From Leptobrachium leishanense (taxonomy: Eukaryota > Chordata > Amphibia > Anura > Megophryidae): a stretch of 64,000 bases of DNA. The DNA lies in the NCBI GenBank assembly GCA_009667805.1, contig CM019068.1, positions 3,207,218-3,271,217 on the forward strand, written 5' to 3'. Every line of letters starts with the position of its first letter. The stretch's first letter is position 1. This document shows positions 21,144 through 31,595 of the stretch, in pieces. The notes beneath the pieces were generated by a model. It made no database searches. It worked only from the letters and a program-made list of their open reading frames with translations, and had not been told where the DNA came from. The position numbers were made by a program, and so were the translations under genes.

Positions 21144-22268
21144 TGTAGCGCTGTGTTTAAAACCTTACTGTGGCAGTACCCATTTTTGGCCACCGGAGGG
21201 AGACAAGCGCGATAAGAGACGCTCAACATGGGGACTACATTTCCCGGCATGCTCTGGGAACGGACACAGGAAGTGGGTGGGACACGCCGAGTTACATCCT
21301 GAGCCTCGTGGAGATAGCGGGCAGAGCGCGCCAGGGAGTGAAAGAGACAGGACACAGTGCTGCAGAGTGGAACAGTGACTAGGCCAGAACGCAGGTGCGG
21401 CCTATTAGGATTCCAGATTGGGTTATCCAGCCTTGGAAGAGGGAGACCCAGTGATCCACAGATATTACCCAAGCTGCTATCAAGGAAGCCGGAGGACCCC
21501 CGAGTTAGGAGTACCGCAGGTCTATCGGATTGGGAGAGCAGGCGGTAAGCCGGACAAGTCGTGGCCGGAGCAGAGAGAGCCAGACAACGGATCCAGTAGC
21601 CAGTATCCCAGTGAAGCATCGAGCGGAGAGACGTCCTGGGTCAGCGGAGCCGATGGGTGAGAGGCCTCCAAGGCCGGTTGTAAAGCAAGAAAGCACGCTG
21701 TTGTTTGTTCCAAAAACCCACAGGGCCCCAACTTGACTAGTCGAAGACACCGCTTTAAGTAATTCACTGGCCAGTTGAATAGTACCCGGGTACCATAACA
21801 CACACACACACTTACAGTCCGGGACTTAACCTGTGCAGGACTCACTCCCTAATATCCAAAAAGGGGTTAAAGATTCGTATCTTATTTTTTTTTCCGCTGC
21901 GCGGTTTCCTCGAATTACGAAGCATTGTATTTTCTTTTCCGCTACGCGTTTTCCTCGAATTACGAAGCATTGTATTTTCTTTTCCGCTACGCGTTTTCCT
22001 CGAATTACGAAGCATTGTATTTTTTCTGTTCCGCTGCGCATTTTCCCGAAATACGAAGCCTCGTATTTCTTTTCCGCTGCGCGTTTCCCGAAATACGAAA
22101 TACTGTAAATATATCCACGAACACCGTGTTATCCATTATATGCTTTTATTGCTAGTAAACTATTTAAATTATAAAATCCACAACGGTGCTGGAGTATATT
22201 TATTCCCTAGTGCGGGGAGACTGACCCGAGGTTCAATTTCAGCGGCTCCTCCGGGAGTGAGCGCTACA
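21144..22268 (+). mobile_element. LTR-like dispersed element, copy B
   Basis: This 1125-bp element has ends TGTAGCGCT and AGCGCTACA and a perfect 4-bp duplication CAAG (21140-21143 and 22269-22272). The gypsy integrase frame continues across the excised site, so the boundaries are certain. It is the inverted homologue of 77-1028, longer mainly through extra 45-bp internal repeats. TG..CA ends favour a solo LTR. Confidence 0.88.
21890..22100. repeat. 45-bp internal tandem repeat of element B
   Basis: About five units of 42-46 bp share TTCCGCTRCGCG and CGAATTACGAAGCATTGTAT. TACGAAG recurs at 21916, 21961, 22006, 22052 and 22094. The homologous element at 77-1028 has a single unit near 245-280. 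Confidence 0.9.
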
Positions 22269-22962
22269 CAAGAAAGCACAAAGTGATGGTAAAGACCAGT
22301 GGAAGGCCATCTTATACTGGAGGAACACTCCAACTGTGGGCATGGATAGTAGCCCAGCACAGAGACTGATGTCACGAAGATTAAAGACTTCCTTACCTGT
22401 GGCCAACAAGCTACTTGAACCCTCTGTGATACAAGGGGTCCCGGAAAAGTTACGGCTTAAGAGGCAAGTGTTCAAGGCACAATATGACACATCTGCAAGA
22501 GATTTGCCTGAAATGAATATTGGGGAACGAATCCGTATGAAACCACTGCCTGGAGATCGAACAAGTCGTTGGAGAATGGGTACTTGTCTGCAAAAGGTTG
22601 CACCACGCTCCTATCTTGTGGACATTGATGGAACTCTCTATCGGCGCAATCGTGTGGATCAGCGTGTGGCCGAAAAGCCTGATTCGCATTATCCAGTTGT
22701 CAGGCCAGACTCGCCTGGTACTGCAAAGGCAAATTCACCAATTGGCAGTAAGGAATGTGCAGAGATGATGCCACAGACTAATACTACGGACAGTCCGGAG
22801 CAAGCGGATATATCGGCCGGGAGTGAAGGGCAGAACATGCCAGTAAGTGGTGAGAAGAGCCCAGTAACCTCCAAGAGGGCTGAGAAACTCTCTATACAAC
22901 GAGGGCCAGTCTACACCCGCAGTGGTAGACATTCACAACCACCCAAAAGACTTAACCTGTAA
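22269..22962 (+). pseudogene. gypsy integrase C-terminal part
   Basis: Coding resumes after the CAAG duplication with the end of the integrase core (YWRNTPT, SSPAQRLM). The C-terminal region follows (YDTSARDLPEM, GDRTSRWRMG, SYLVDIDGTLYRRNR), which has the barrel-like chromosomal-contact domain seen in vertebrate gypsy elements, and then a low-complexity tail to the stop at 22962. This stretch is uninterrupted. Confidence 0.85.
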
Positions 22963-23014
22963 ATATGTTATTACAAGGATTCATCTAAATTTCACAATGA
23001 TCATTTATTAATAT

Positions 23015-23025
23015 TAAGAGGGAGA
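23015..23025 (+). promoter_or_regulatory. gypsy polypurine tract
   Basis: AAGAGGGAGA lies immediately upstream of the 3' LTR start TGTTATGAG. It is the expected plus-strand primer. Confidence 0.8.
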
Positions 23026-23186
23026 TGTTATGAGTGTTATGTTTTGTTTATATGCAACTCTATGATTTATCTCTATGGCACTTGTTTCCTGTGATGCGTT
23101 TCCTGTTCTGTTCTGTGTGTTCTCTTCTAGGAACATGACTTCTGTTCACTAATGGCTTGCACTGTCATTATTATCCACATAAAACA
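23026..23186 (+). repeat. 3' LTR of the Ty3/gypsy element
   Basis: The 161-bp copy of the LTR at 3703 ends ACATAAAACA and is followed by GGCAT and the satellite. Confidence 0.93.
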
Positions 23187-23834
23187 GGCATTATGCAGCA
23201 CATACAGATACAAGGTGTTGCTGTAATTGCCACACACAGGCATTATGCGGCACATACAGCTACAAGGTGTTGCTGTAATTGCCATACACAGGCATTATGC
23301 AGCACATACAGATACAAGGTGTTGCTGTAATTGCCATACACAGGCATTATGCAGCACATACAGATACAAGGTGTTGCTGTAATTGCCATACACAGGCATT
23401 ATGCAGTACATACAGATACAAGGTGTTGCTGTAATTGCCATACACAGGCATTATGCGGCACATACAGATACAAGGTGTTGCTGTAATTGCCATACACAGG
23501 CATTATGCAGTACATACAGATACAAGGTGTTGCTGTAATTGCCATACACAGGCATTATGCGGCACATACAGATACAAGGTGTTGCTGTAATTGCCATACA
23601 CAGGCATTATGCGGCACATACAGATACAAGGTGTTGCTGTAATTGCCACACACAGGCATTATGCGGCACATACAGCTACAAGGTGTTGCTGTAATTGCCA
23701 TACACAGGCATTATGCAGCACATACAGCTACAAGGTGTTGCTGTAATTGCCATACACAGGCATTATGCAGCACATACAGATACAAGGTGTTGCTGTAATT
23801 GCCATACACAGGCATTATGCAGCACATACAGATA
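23187..23834. repeat. 52-bp satellite array, right part
   Basis: About twelve units of the same satellite as 2571-3702 resume in phase after the gypsy 3' LTR. Here the variants GCAGTACATA and CAGCTACAAG occur, which are not seen in the left part. The array fades out after CATACAGATA at 23834. Confidence 0.93.
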
Positions 23835-24393
23835 TTGCATTGCTAATAATCTCATTCTGATCACTACAAACCCCCATAAGCAGGAGATCTCACCATTTTA
23901 TTATCTGTCTGCAGCACATTTACTGCATCTGCCTGTATGCTGATAATGCTGACCTTGTGTAAGCAGGAGATCTCACCATTTTATTATCTGTCTGCAGCAC
24001 ATTTACTGCATCTGCCTGTATGCTGATAATGCAGACCCGCTTGTAAAGGATAATACATTACTGTGATGAGAGTCACTTTGTTCTTGGGATGGATTTGGGA
24101 GGTTCAGGCCTGATGTTCTATATTGTTTTCCTGCCATCTCCTATGTTAAAGTCACCCTGTACCTACAATTCTCGATGCAGGGTGATTGTGTAATCTGTTA
24201 TGTATGAATACTGTTATTGTCTATGTTTATCTTAGTTGCAGCCCTAACGATTATTTACATCATAGTTGGCCGATTTATTTATTATTTATTTTTGATTCAT
24301 GTTTTTGTTTCAGGCAATTCCACGAGTAACAGAATCACCTTTTTACAGTTCAAAAGTCCCTTTATTCTACAATTTCCAACACAAATGTAAATA
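23835..24393. other. non-coding, with an 83-bp tandem duplication
   Basis: A block starting AAGCAGGAGATCTCACCATT occurs at 23878 and again at 23961 (83 bp apart, nearly identical). Beyond 24035 I see nothing recognisable. Confidence 0.7.
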
Positions 24394-25085
24394 AATCATT
24401 GTAATTATTATTATTATTCTTTATTTATAAAGCGCCAGCATATTCCGCAGCGCTGTACAATAAGCACAGTATAGACAGGGTTACAATACATTGAACAACA
24501 TTTGACAAACAATACAGGAGGAGATGAGGGCCCTATTCCCGTAGGAACTCACAATCTGGGAGGGTTGGGGTTGGAAACAGGAGGAGAGGACTGTAAGGTG
24601 AGAGTGATTGATGGTTGCGTCAGTGAGTCGGGGGGGGGGGGTCGGCTTCCCTAAATAGGAATGTTTTAAGGGAGCGTTTGAAGGAAGAGACGTTAGGGGA
24701 AAGTCTGACAGCACGAGGGAGAGCGTTCCAGAGAGTGGGGGCTGCGCGTGAGAAATCCTGCAGTCTATCATGGGAAGAGGTGATGCGGGGAGAAGCTAGG
24801 CGCAGGTCACTGTTTGACCTTAGGGAGCGGCTGGGGTGTATTTGGTGATTAGTGAGGACAGGTAGTGGGGAGCTGAGTTAGTGAGGGTTTTGTAGGTAAG
24901 GATAAGGATTTTGAACTTAATTCTGCAGTGGATGGGGAGCCAGTGAAGGGACTCGCAGAGGGGAGCGGCAGAGACAGAGCGGCGGGTGAGGTGAATTAGC
25001 CTGGCGGAGGCGTTCAAGATGGATTGTAGGGGGGAGAGGCGGGACAGAGGGAGGAGAGGCGGGACGAAACCCAATAAAATACCAT
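24394..25085 (-). mobile_element. L2-clade LINE, 5'-truncated 3' end
   Basis: Reading minus, the frame contains LQSILNASARL, LHWLPIHCRIKFKIL and YKTLTNSAPHYLSSL, the C-terminal part of L2-type reverse transcriptase. The end sits at the AATAAT-type tail (ATTATTATTATT on the plus strand at about 24396-24420). The sequence just inside it, AGCGCCAGCATATTCCGCAG, is a familiar vertebrate L2-type 3' end. It is a truncated and dead copy. Confidence 0.8.
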
Positions 25086-25317
25086 CGAAGCGCTGTCAAT
25101 ATTATTATGTATGAGGTTTCCTTCATAAAGCGGATCCCCTTGAAAACAGAATCACCAGTCCTGAGACATATTACAAGTTTTCATACAAAAATGATAAATT
25201 CAGCTTCCAGCATTACCTCTAGATTTAAATACTTTTATTCTATGATGGCGACTTTTGGGGGATTCTTGCACATAAGTCTGGTTAAAGTTGACATGCTTAA
25301 CCCTGTACATAGTATTT
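25086..25317. other. short stretch without recognised content
   Basis: AT-rich and non-coding; I recognise no element in it. Confidence 0.4.
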
Positions 25318-26010
25318 AATATAGTAATGGAATCGCCTCGCTGCGGTAATGGAATCGCCACGCTGCGGTAACGGAATCGCCACCCTGCGGTAACGGAATC
25401 GCCACCCTGCGGTAACGGAATCGCGGTAACGGAATCGCCACCCTGCGGTAACGGAATCGCCACCCTGCGGTAACGGAATCGCGGTAACGGAATCGCCACC
25501 CTGCGGTAACGGAATCGCCACGCTGCGGTAACGGAATCGCGGTAACGGAATCGCCACGCTGCGGTAACGGAATCGCCATGCTGCGTTAACGGAATCGCCA
25601 TGCTGCGTTAACGGAATCGCCATGCTGCGTTAACGGAATCGCCTCGCTGCGTTAACGGAATCGCCTCGCTGCGGTAACGGAATCTCTACGCTGCGGTAAT
25701 GGAATCGCCACCCTGCGGTAACGGGATCGCCACGCTGCGGTAACGCAATCGCCACGCAGCGGTAACGGAATCGCCACTCTGCGGTAACGGAATCGCCTCG
25801 CTGCGGTAATGGAATCGCCACGCTGCGGTAACGGAATTGCCACGCTGCGTTAACGGAATCTCCACCCTGCGGTAATGGAATCGCCACGCTGCGGTAACGG
25901 AATCGCCACCCTGCGGTAACGGAATCGCCACCCTGCGGTAACGGAATCGCCACGCTGCGGTAACGGAATCGCCACGCTGCGGTAACGGAATCGCCACGCT
26001 GCGGTAACGG
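25318..26010. repeat. 22-bp minisatellite
   Basis: The unit CTGCGGTAACGGAATCGCCA(C/T)(C/G) repeats about 31 times. Some units are shortened to 15 bp by loss of the CCACGCT part. Because 22 is not a multiple of 3, repetitive open frames arise in every minus frame; these are not genes. It directly abuts the octamer tail of the next CR1 fragment. Confidence 0.95.
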
Positions 26011-26435
26011 AATCATAGAAACATAGAAACATAGAAAAATGTCGGCAGATAAGAACCTTTTGGCCCATCTAGTCGCCCAATTACATGGATACTTTACCTG
26101 GATTTATCTTTTGTTTAGGATAGCCTTATGCCTATCCCATGCCTGCTTAAATTCAATCACTGTTTTGGCCTCTACCACTTCTACTGGAAGACTGTTCCAT
26201 GTATCCACCACCCTCTCAGTAAAATAATGCTTTCTGATGTTACTTTTAAACCTTTGCCCCTCTAATCTAAGACTATGTCCTCTTGTTTTGCTACTTTGTT
26301 TCCTTTTAAATATACTCCCTTCCTCTACCTTGTGGATTCCCTTTACGTATTTAAATGTTTCTATCATATCTCCTCTGTCTCGTCTTTTTTCCAAGCTGTA
26401 CATGTTAAGATCATTAAGCCTTTCATGGTAACCAG
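26011..26435 (-). mobile_element. CR1-like LINE 3' end
   Basis: Minus-strand coding includes YHERLNDLNMYSLEKRRDRG and VVDTWNSLPVEVV, the C-terminus of a CR1-like reverse transcriptase. The 3' tail is a short octamer repeat (ATAGAAAC three times on plus at 26013-26035), the typical CR1 tail form. It is truncated upstream at a junction with a Tc1 element at about 26435. Confidence 0.82.
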
Positions 26436-27141
26436 TTCCATTGGCAGCCATACATGCCCACGCCATGACACTACCACCACCATGCTTCACTGATGAGGTG
26501 GTATGCTTAGGATCATGAGCAGTTCCTTTCCTTCTCCATACTCTTTTCTTCCCATCACTCTGGTACAAGTTGATCTTGGTCTCATCTGTCCATAGGATCT
26601 TGTTCCAGAACTGTGAAGGCTTTGTTAGGTGTTGTTTGGCAAACTCTAATCTGGCCTTCCTGTTTTTGAGGCTCACCAATGGTTTACATCTTGTGGTGAA
26701 CCCTCTGTATTCACTCTGGTGAAGTCTTCTCTTGATTGTTGACTTTGACACACATACACCTACCTCCTGGAGAGTGTTCTTGATCTGGCCAACTGTTGTG
26801 AAGGGTGTTTTCTTCACCAGGGAAAGAATTCTTCGGTCATCCACCACAGTTGTTTTCCGTGGTCTCCTGGGTCTTTTGGTGTTGCTGAGCTCACCGGTGC
26901 GTTCCTTCTTTTTGAGAATGTTCCAAAAAGTTGTTTTGGCCACGCCTAATGTTCTTGCTATCTCTCTGATGGGTTTGTTTTGTTTCTTCAGCCTAATGAT
27001 GGCTTGCTTCACTGATAGTGACAGCTCTTTGGATCTCATCTTGAGAGTTGATAGCAACAGATTCCAAATAGCACACTTGAAATGAACTCTGGGCCTTTTA
27101 TCTGCACATTGTAATTGGGGTAATGAGGGAATATCACACAC
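26104..27141 (-). pseudogene. in-frame Tc1 transposase / CR1 RT fusion frame
   Basis: One open frame of 345 codons joins about 235 residues of Tc1 transposase (paired-like helix-turn-helix and first catalytic Asp) to about 110 residues of CR1 reverse-transcriptase C-terminus. The join at about 26435 happens to keep frame. Neither half is a complete enzyme. The real transposase start is probably MRSKELSLS, internal to the frame. It is most simply a nested-insertion accident. Confidence 0.8.
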
Positions 27142-27390
27142 CTGGCCATGGAACAGCTAAGAAGCCAATTGTCCCATTACCTTTGGTCCCTTAACAAGTG
27201 GGGGCACATCTGCAAACTGCTGTAAGTCCTACACCGTTCACCTGAGTTGGATGTACATACCCTCAAATTAAAGCTGACAGTCTGCAGCTAAAGCACATTG
27301 TGTTTGTTTCATTCCAACTCCATTGTGGTGGTGTATAGAGCCAAAGATGTTACAATTGTGTCCATGTCCCAATATTTCTGCACCTGACTG
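26436..27390 (-). mobile_element. truncated Tc1 transposon
   Basis: The terminal sequence on the right, read minus, is CAGTCAGGTGCAGAAATATT, a Tc1-type end next to TA-rich DNA. Coding runs leftward through the DNA-binding region (LSVKQAIIRLKK, RRPRKTTV) and the first catalytic block WTDETKINLY to VMAWACMAANGTG. It is then cut by the CR1 fragment, so the second and third catalytic residues and the other terminal repeat are missing. Confidence 0.85.
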
Positions 27391-27872
27391 TGTATATATA
27401 TATACATACACACAGGACATAGTTGAAAATGAGAGAAATCTTAATGCGTCGTTCCTTGTAAAATACTTTATAAATAAAGAAGTATATATATGATGGTTAA
27501 AAGGATCCTTGTAGTGTCCGCTCGCCCCAGGGGAGGATTAAGGCAATGTGCCAGCATGGGGCTCCTCTACTGCTACAAAAATTGCAGAAACAAACCCAGT
27601 AAATTCCATGCAACGCCGGCTCCCGCGCTCCTGGAGGTGTGTGTGTGTGTGATATGTGCGTGCATACTGTCATTCACCATGGGAGGCCCTGGTTTGAGGT
27701 GAGGCGTTAGGTCATTGCTTACTTACCGGCGGGTCACCACTGAATCATCCCCTAAATATATTGGATCTGGGACTGACTGCAGCCAGAGAGTCCTTAAACC
27801 TGTAAAAGGCTTCCCTCATAATGTGACCAATTACTCTGTAACCTGATCTAAATCCCATCCTCCTGCACAGAG
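27391..27872. other. non-coding with simple repeats
   Basis: A TA microsatellite (27392-27412) and a GT run (about 27637-27650) are present. No gene is recognised. Confidence 0.5.
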
Positions 27873-28324
27873 CAACGGCATCTCCCTCCCTGCTGCGGCT
27901 GCCAGAACGGCATCTCCCTCCCTGCTGCGGCTGCCAGAACGGCATCTCCCTCCCTGCTGCGGCTCCAAGAACGGCATCTCCCTCCCTGCTGCGGCTGCCA
28001 GAACGGCATCTCCCTCCCTGCTGCGGCTTCAAGAACGGCATCTCCCTCCCTGCTGCGGCTCCAAGAACGGCATCTCCCTCCCTGCTGCGGCTTCAAGAAC
28101 GGCATCTCCCTCCCTGCTGCGGCTCCAAGAACGGCATCTCCCTCCCTGCTGCGGCTTCAAGAACGGCATCTCCCTCCCTGCTGCGGCCGCCAGAACGGCA
28201 TCTCCCTCCCTGCTGCGGCTGCCAGAACGGCATCTCCCTCCCTGCTGCGGCTTCAAGAACGGCATCTCCCTCCCTGCTGCGGCTGCCAGAACGTCATCTC
28301 CCTCCCTGCTGCGGCTGCCAGAAC
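27873..28324. repeat. 32-bp minisatellite
   Basis: The unit AACGGCATCTCCCTCCCTGC TGCGGCTGCCAG repeats about 14 times, with GGCTCCAAG and GGCTTCAAG variants. The frames across it are repeat artefacts. Confidence 0.95.
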
Positions 28325-28959
28325 GAGTCCACAGCACCCTGAGTGAATAAATAGGACTCACTCCTTGTAGGCTGGAATAATATCATCACAGCTGCTAAAA
28401 TGCTTCTTTTACTGGGCTGGATTTATTAATGTAAACCTTAAAAAGCTTTAAATTGAAAGTGTTCCATAAATATCACCCTGGGGCTTCATTTCCTCGGTGT
28501 TATTGTTATACAGGGCTCTCCTTAATGCCTCTCAGGCGCTCTCACAGGTAAGTGATCAGATGGAGGTAGGCTCCATCGAGGGGTTAATGACTTGGCTATC
28601 AATGAGCTTTCAGAGATAAAGGAGGATTTTTTTGTGTTCTTGGAGGTGACATGCGGCAGATTGCGTCCGGCGTCATTCTCTGAGGTTGTGCCTGTGAGGA
28701 ACATTCAGAAGGATCGGCAGACGCGCCGCATTAGGGAATTTAACGCGTGGCTTCGTGATTGTGTCGGGAGGATTCGACGTCGTGTCCCATGATGACTCTG
28801 TATGGAATAGGAAGGAGCCGCGTAAGAAGCTGCTTTGCGTCTCACTCATAGGGGAACGTATGTCCTCAGTGAGAGGGTCAGAGGTCTTACAAATAAACTA
28901 GGAGGGGGGGAAATCTGCCCGATTGTTCCCCAAAACGAAATGTGAGGGTGCACGCAGCA
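28325..28959. other. no recognised element; one small basic open frame
   Basis: A 66-codon frame at 28592-28792 (MAINELSEIKEDFF..., arginine-rich end RIRRRVP) has no family I recognise. It is too short to call a gene. A CR1 5' part may begin near the end of this stretch. Confidence 0.35.
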
Positions 28960-29594
28960 TGCGGGGTAAACGACGACGAGCTCAGAGCCGAGTCTAGAAA
29001 TGCTCGCAGCTTACTCAATATAAGCCGTGAACTGGAGGCAACGACGGCAGCGGCAAAAGTCCATTTAATGGCGGTTACTGTGACATGGTTTATGGAGAAA
29101 AATAACTGGGACATAATAATTAGACGTGCACGGCCATTTTTTTGTTTTGGGTCATTTTCATTCCGTGTTTTTTTCTTTCTTTGTTTCGGGCAGTTTGTTA
29201 TTTTACTGCAATTCGTGTTTTGGGACGGACAGTTATCGTTTTTCAAATCACTGCATTTAATGGTTATTTAGTTTTTCAGGATTATTTCGATAACTTCGTT
29301 TTCAGGAGTTAGTTTGTATTTTATTCGTTATTTCAGAATGTGAAGCAGATTATTACCAATGAAATGAAAACACCAGCCGTCCACCATTTATTTTTTTTCA
29401 CTTGCAACAAAAAGTCTCTTTATCTTTCAGGATTTTTTGGGGTTAAATTTTAGGCTTCCTAATTTATTTATAAGCAACAAGGATTTTTCAGCAATGATTG
29501 ATACTATCTTTCAGCACCAAAGATGGCTCCGTAGCACTTTCTATGGTCCTGAAACATCGTATTCAATGAACACAATATTTCAGGACCATAGATA

Positions 29595-30819
29595 CACTAT
29601 ATTGCCAAACGTATTGGCTCACCCACCCAAATAATCTGAATCAGTTGTTCCAATCACTTTCATGGCCACAGGTGTATAAAATCAAGCACCTAGGCATACA
29701 GACTGTTTTTACAAACATTTGTGAAAGAATGTGTCGCTCTCAGGAGCTCAGTGAATTCCAGCGTGGAGCTGTGATAGGATGCCACCTGTGCAACAAATCC
29801 AGTCGTGAAATTTCCTCGCTCCTAAATATTCCACAGTCACCTGTCAGCTGTATTATAAGAACGTGGAAGTGTTTGGGAACGACAGCAACTCGGCCACGTA
29901 AACTGACGGAGCGGGGTCAGCGGATGCTGAGGCGCATAGTGCAAAGAGGTCGCCAACTTTCTGCAGAGTCAATCGCTACATACCTCCAAACTTCATGTGG
30001 CCTTCAGATTAGCTCAAGAACAGCACGCAGAGAGCTTCATGGAATGGGTTTCCATGGCCGAGCAGCTGCATCCAAGCCATACATCACCAAGTGCAATGCA
30101 AAGCATCGGATGCAGTGGTGTAAAGCACACCGCCACTGGACTCTAGAGCAGTGGAGACACGTTCTCTGGAGTGACGAATCACGCTTCTCCATCTGGCAAT
30201 CTGATGGACGAGTCTGGGTTTGGCGGTTGCCAGGAGAACGATACTTGTCTGACTGCATTGTGCCAAGTGTAAAGTTTGGAGGGGGGATTATGGTGTGGGG
30301 GTGTTTTTCAGGAGCTGGGCTTGGTCCCTTAGTTCCAGTGAAAGAAACTCTGAATGCTTCAGCAAACCAAGACATTTTGGACAATTCCATGCTCCCAGCT
30401 TTGTGGGAACAGTTTGGAGTTGGCCCCTGCCTCTTCCAACATGACTGTGCACCAGTGCACAAAGCAAGGTCCATAAAGACATGGATGACAGAGTCTGGTG
30501 TGGATGAACTTGACTGCACAGAGTCCTGACATCGACCCGATAGAACACCTTTGGGATGAATTAGAGCGGAGACTGAGAGCCAGGCCTTCTCGTCCAACAT
30601 CAGTGTGTGACTTCACAAATGCGCTTCTGGAAGAATGGTCACAAATTCCCATAAACACACTCCTAAACCTTGTGGACAGCCTTCCCAGAAGAGTTGAAGC
30701 TGTTATAGCTGCAAAGGGTGGAGCGACGTCATATTGAACCCTATGGATTAGGAATGGGATGTCACTTAAATTCATATGCGCGTCAAGGCAGGTGAGCCAA
30801 TACTTTTGGCAATATAGTG
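29595..30819 (+). mobile_element. Tc1 transposon, nearly complete
   Basis: The ends are CACTATATTGCCAAACGTAT and, from the right, CACTATATTGCCAAAAGTAT, flanked by TA on both sides (29593-29594 and 30820-30821). The length of 1225 bp is typical for Tc1. Confidence 0.93.
29729..30737 (+). pseudogene. Tc1 transposase, one frameshift
   Basis: Coding probably starts at 29729 ([13 protein letters not shown]). The N-terminal helix-turn-helix and [14 protein letters not shown] linker are followed by the DDE core: [17 protein letters not shown] and [14 protein letters not shown] single-base loss near 30513 shifts the frame, and the last 70-80 codons continue in the frame ending at 30737 (AAKGGATSY). 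The linker may lack a few residues compared with relatives. It is inactive as it stands. Confidence 0.88.
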
Positions 30820-31595
30820 TAGATCCGGATCCCCGTGGGTGCTGATTCAGATCCATGGACAGCAGCCCCGCAGGGCTATTCACTGAATACGATGTTTCAG
30901 GACCATAGAAAGGGCTACGGAGCCATCTTTGGTACTGAAACATATTCTCATTCATTGCCAAAAAGTCCTTGTTGCTTATGAATAAATTAGGAAACCTAAA
31001 ATTTAACCCAAAACATGCCTAAAGAAAATGAAGAAACTTTTTGCTGCAAGTGAAAAAAATTAACGTGTTATTAAATATTTAATAGAAACGGGTATTTTTT
31101 AAACATTGAAAGCTATAGGTTTCAAGGTTAAAAAATCCCTGTTTTCATGTGTTTCAAATCGTTTTGTTCCCATTTTTTTCTGTTTTGGGTAATTTTCGTT
31201 CTGTTTTTGGGTCATTTCGGATCATTTTGTTCCCTTATATTTCATTTAGTTGTTTTCGTTTTGCTACCGAGATTCGTATTTTCGGCTGGCCGATTTTTTT
31301 TTTTAGTTTTTCATGAATAATAATAATAAAAAAAAAAACGGTGATTTTCGTCCGAATTTCTATTTGGAACGAAACGAAATGCACATGTGGAATAACAATA
31401 CCGGGGTACTCTTTATGTTCAGCTCTCAGTCTTTTCTATATAGAGTCAGTTTGGGTTACGCTAGCATTTGGTAATGGTACGGCAGCCCGTGTAGGTGTGA
31501 TCTATAGATCCCCTGGACAAGTAGAAGAGCTAGATAATCTGCTGCTTGAGGAAATAGCCAAAATGACAATGAAGGGGGAAGTTATTATCATAGGG

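Larger units (their letters stand above)
3703..23186 (+). mobile_element. Ty3/gypsy retrotransposon, degenerate, with five nested insertions
   Basis: Paired short LTRs (3703-3862 and 23026-23186) start TGTTATGAG and end ATAAAACA. A 5-bp target duplication GGCAT lies at 3698-3702 and 23187-23191, inside the 52-bp satellite. A primer-binding site and a polypurine tract lie just inside the LTRs. The internal order is gag, protease, RT, RNase H, integrase, which is Ty3/gypsy order. Five later insertions interrupt it, each with its own target duplication. The LTRs differ at about four positions over 160 bp, yet the coding parts carry several stops and frameshifts. The element is therefore dead, and may already have been defective when it inserted. 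Confidence 0.93.
29121..31391. mobile_element. foldback hAT-like element containing a Tc1
   Basis: The flanks ATAATAAT (29113-29120) and ATAACAAT (31392-31399) fit an 8-bp duplication with one mismatch inside the CR1 frame. The arms at 29121-29580 and about 30880-31391 are long imperfect inverted repeats. For example, CAAAGATGGCTCCGTAGC and TATGGTCCTGAAACATCGTA occur at the left and, inverted, at 30890-30940. There is no coding sequence of its own. A Tc1 element sits near the fold centre. Confidence 0.75.

Noticed and set aside
28592..28792. 66-codon frame with a basic C-terminus
   Set aside because: Too short, no known family, no promoter or splice evidence; mentioned only as content of that stretch.
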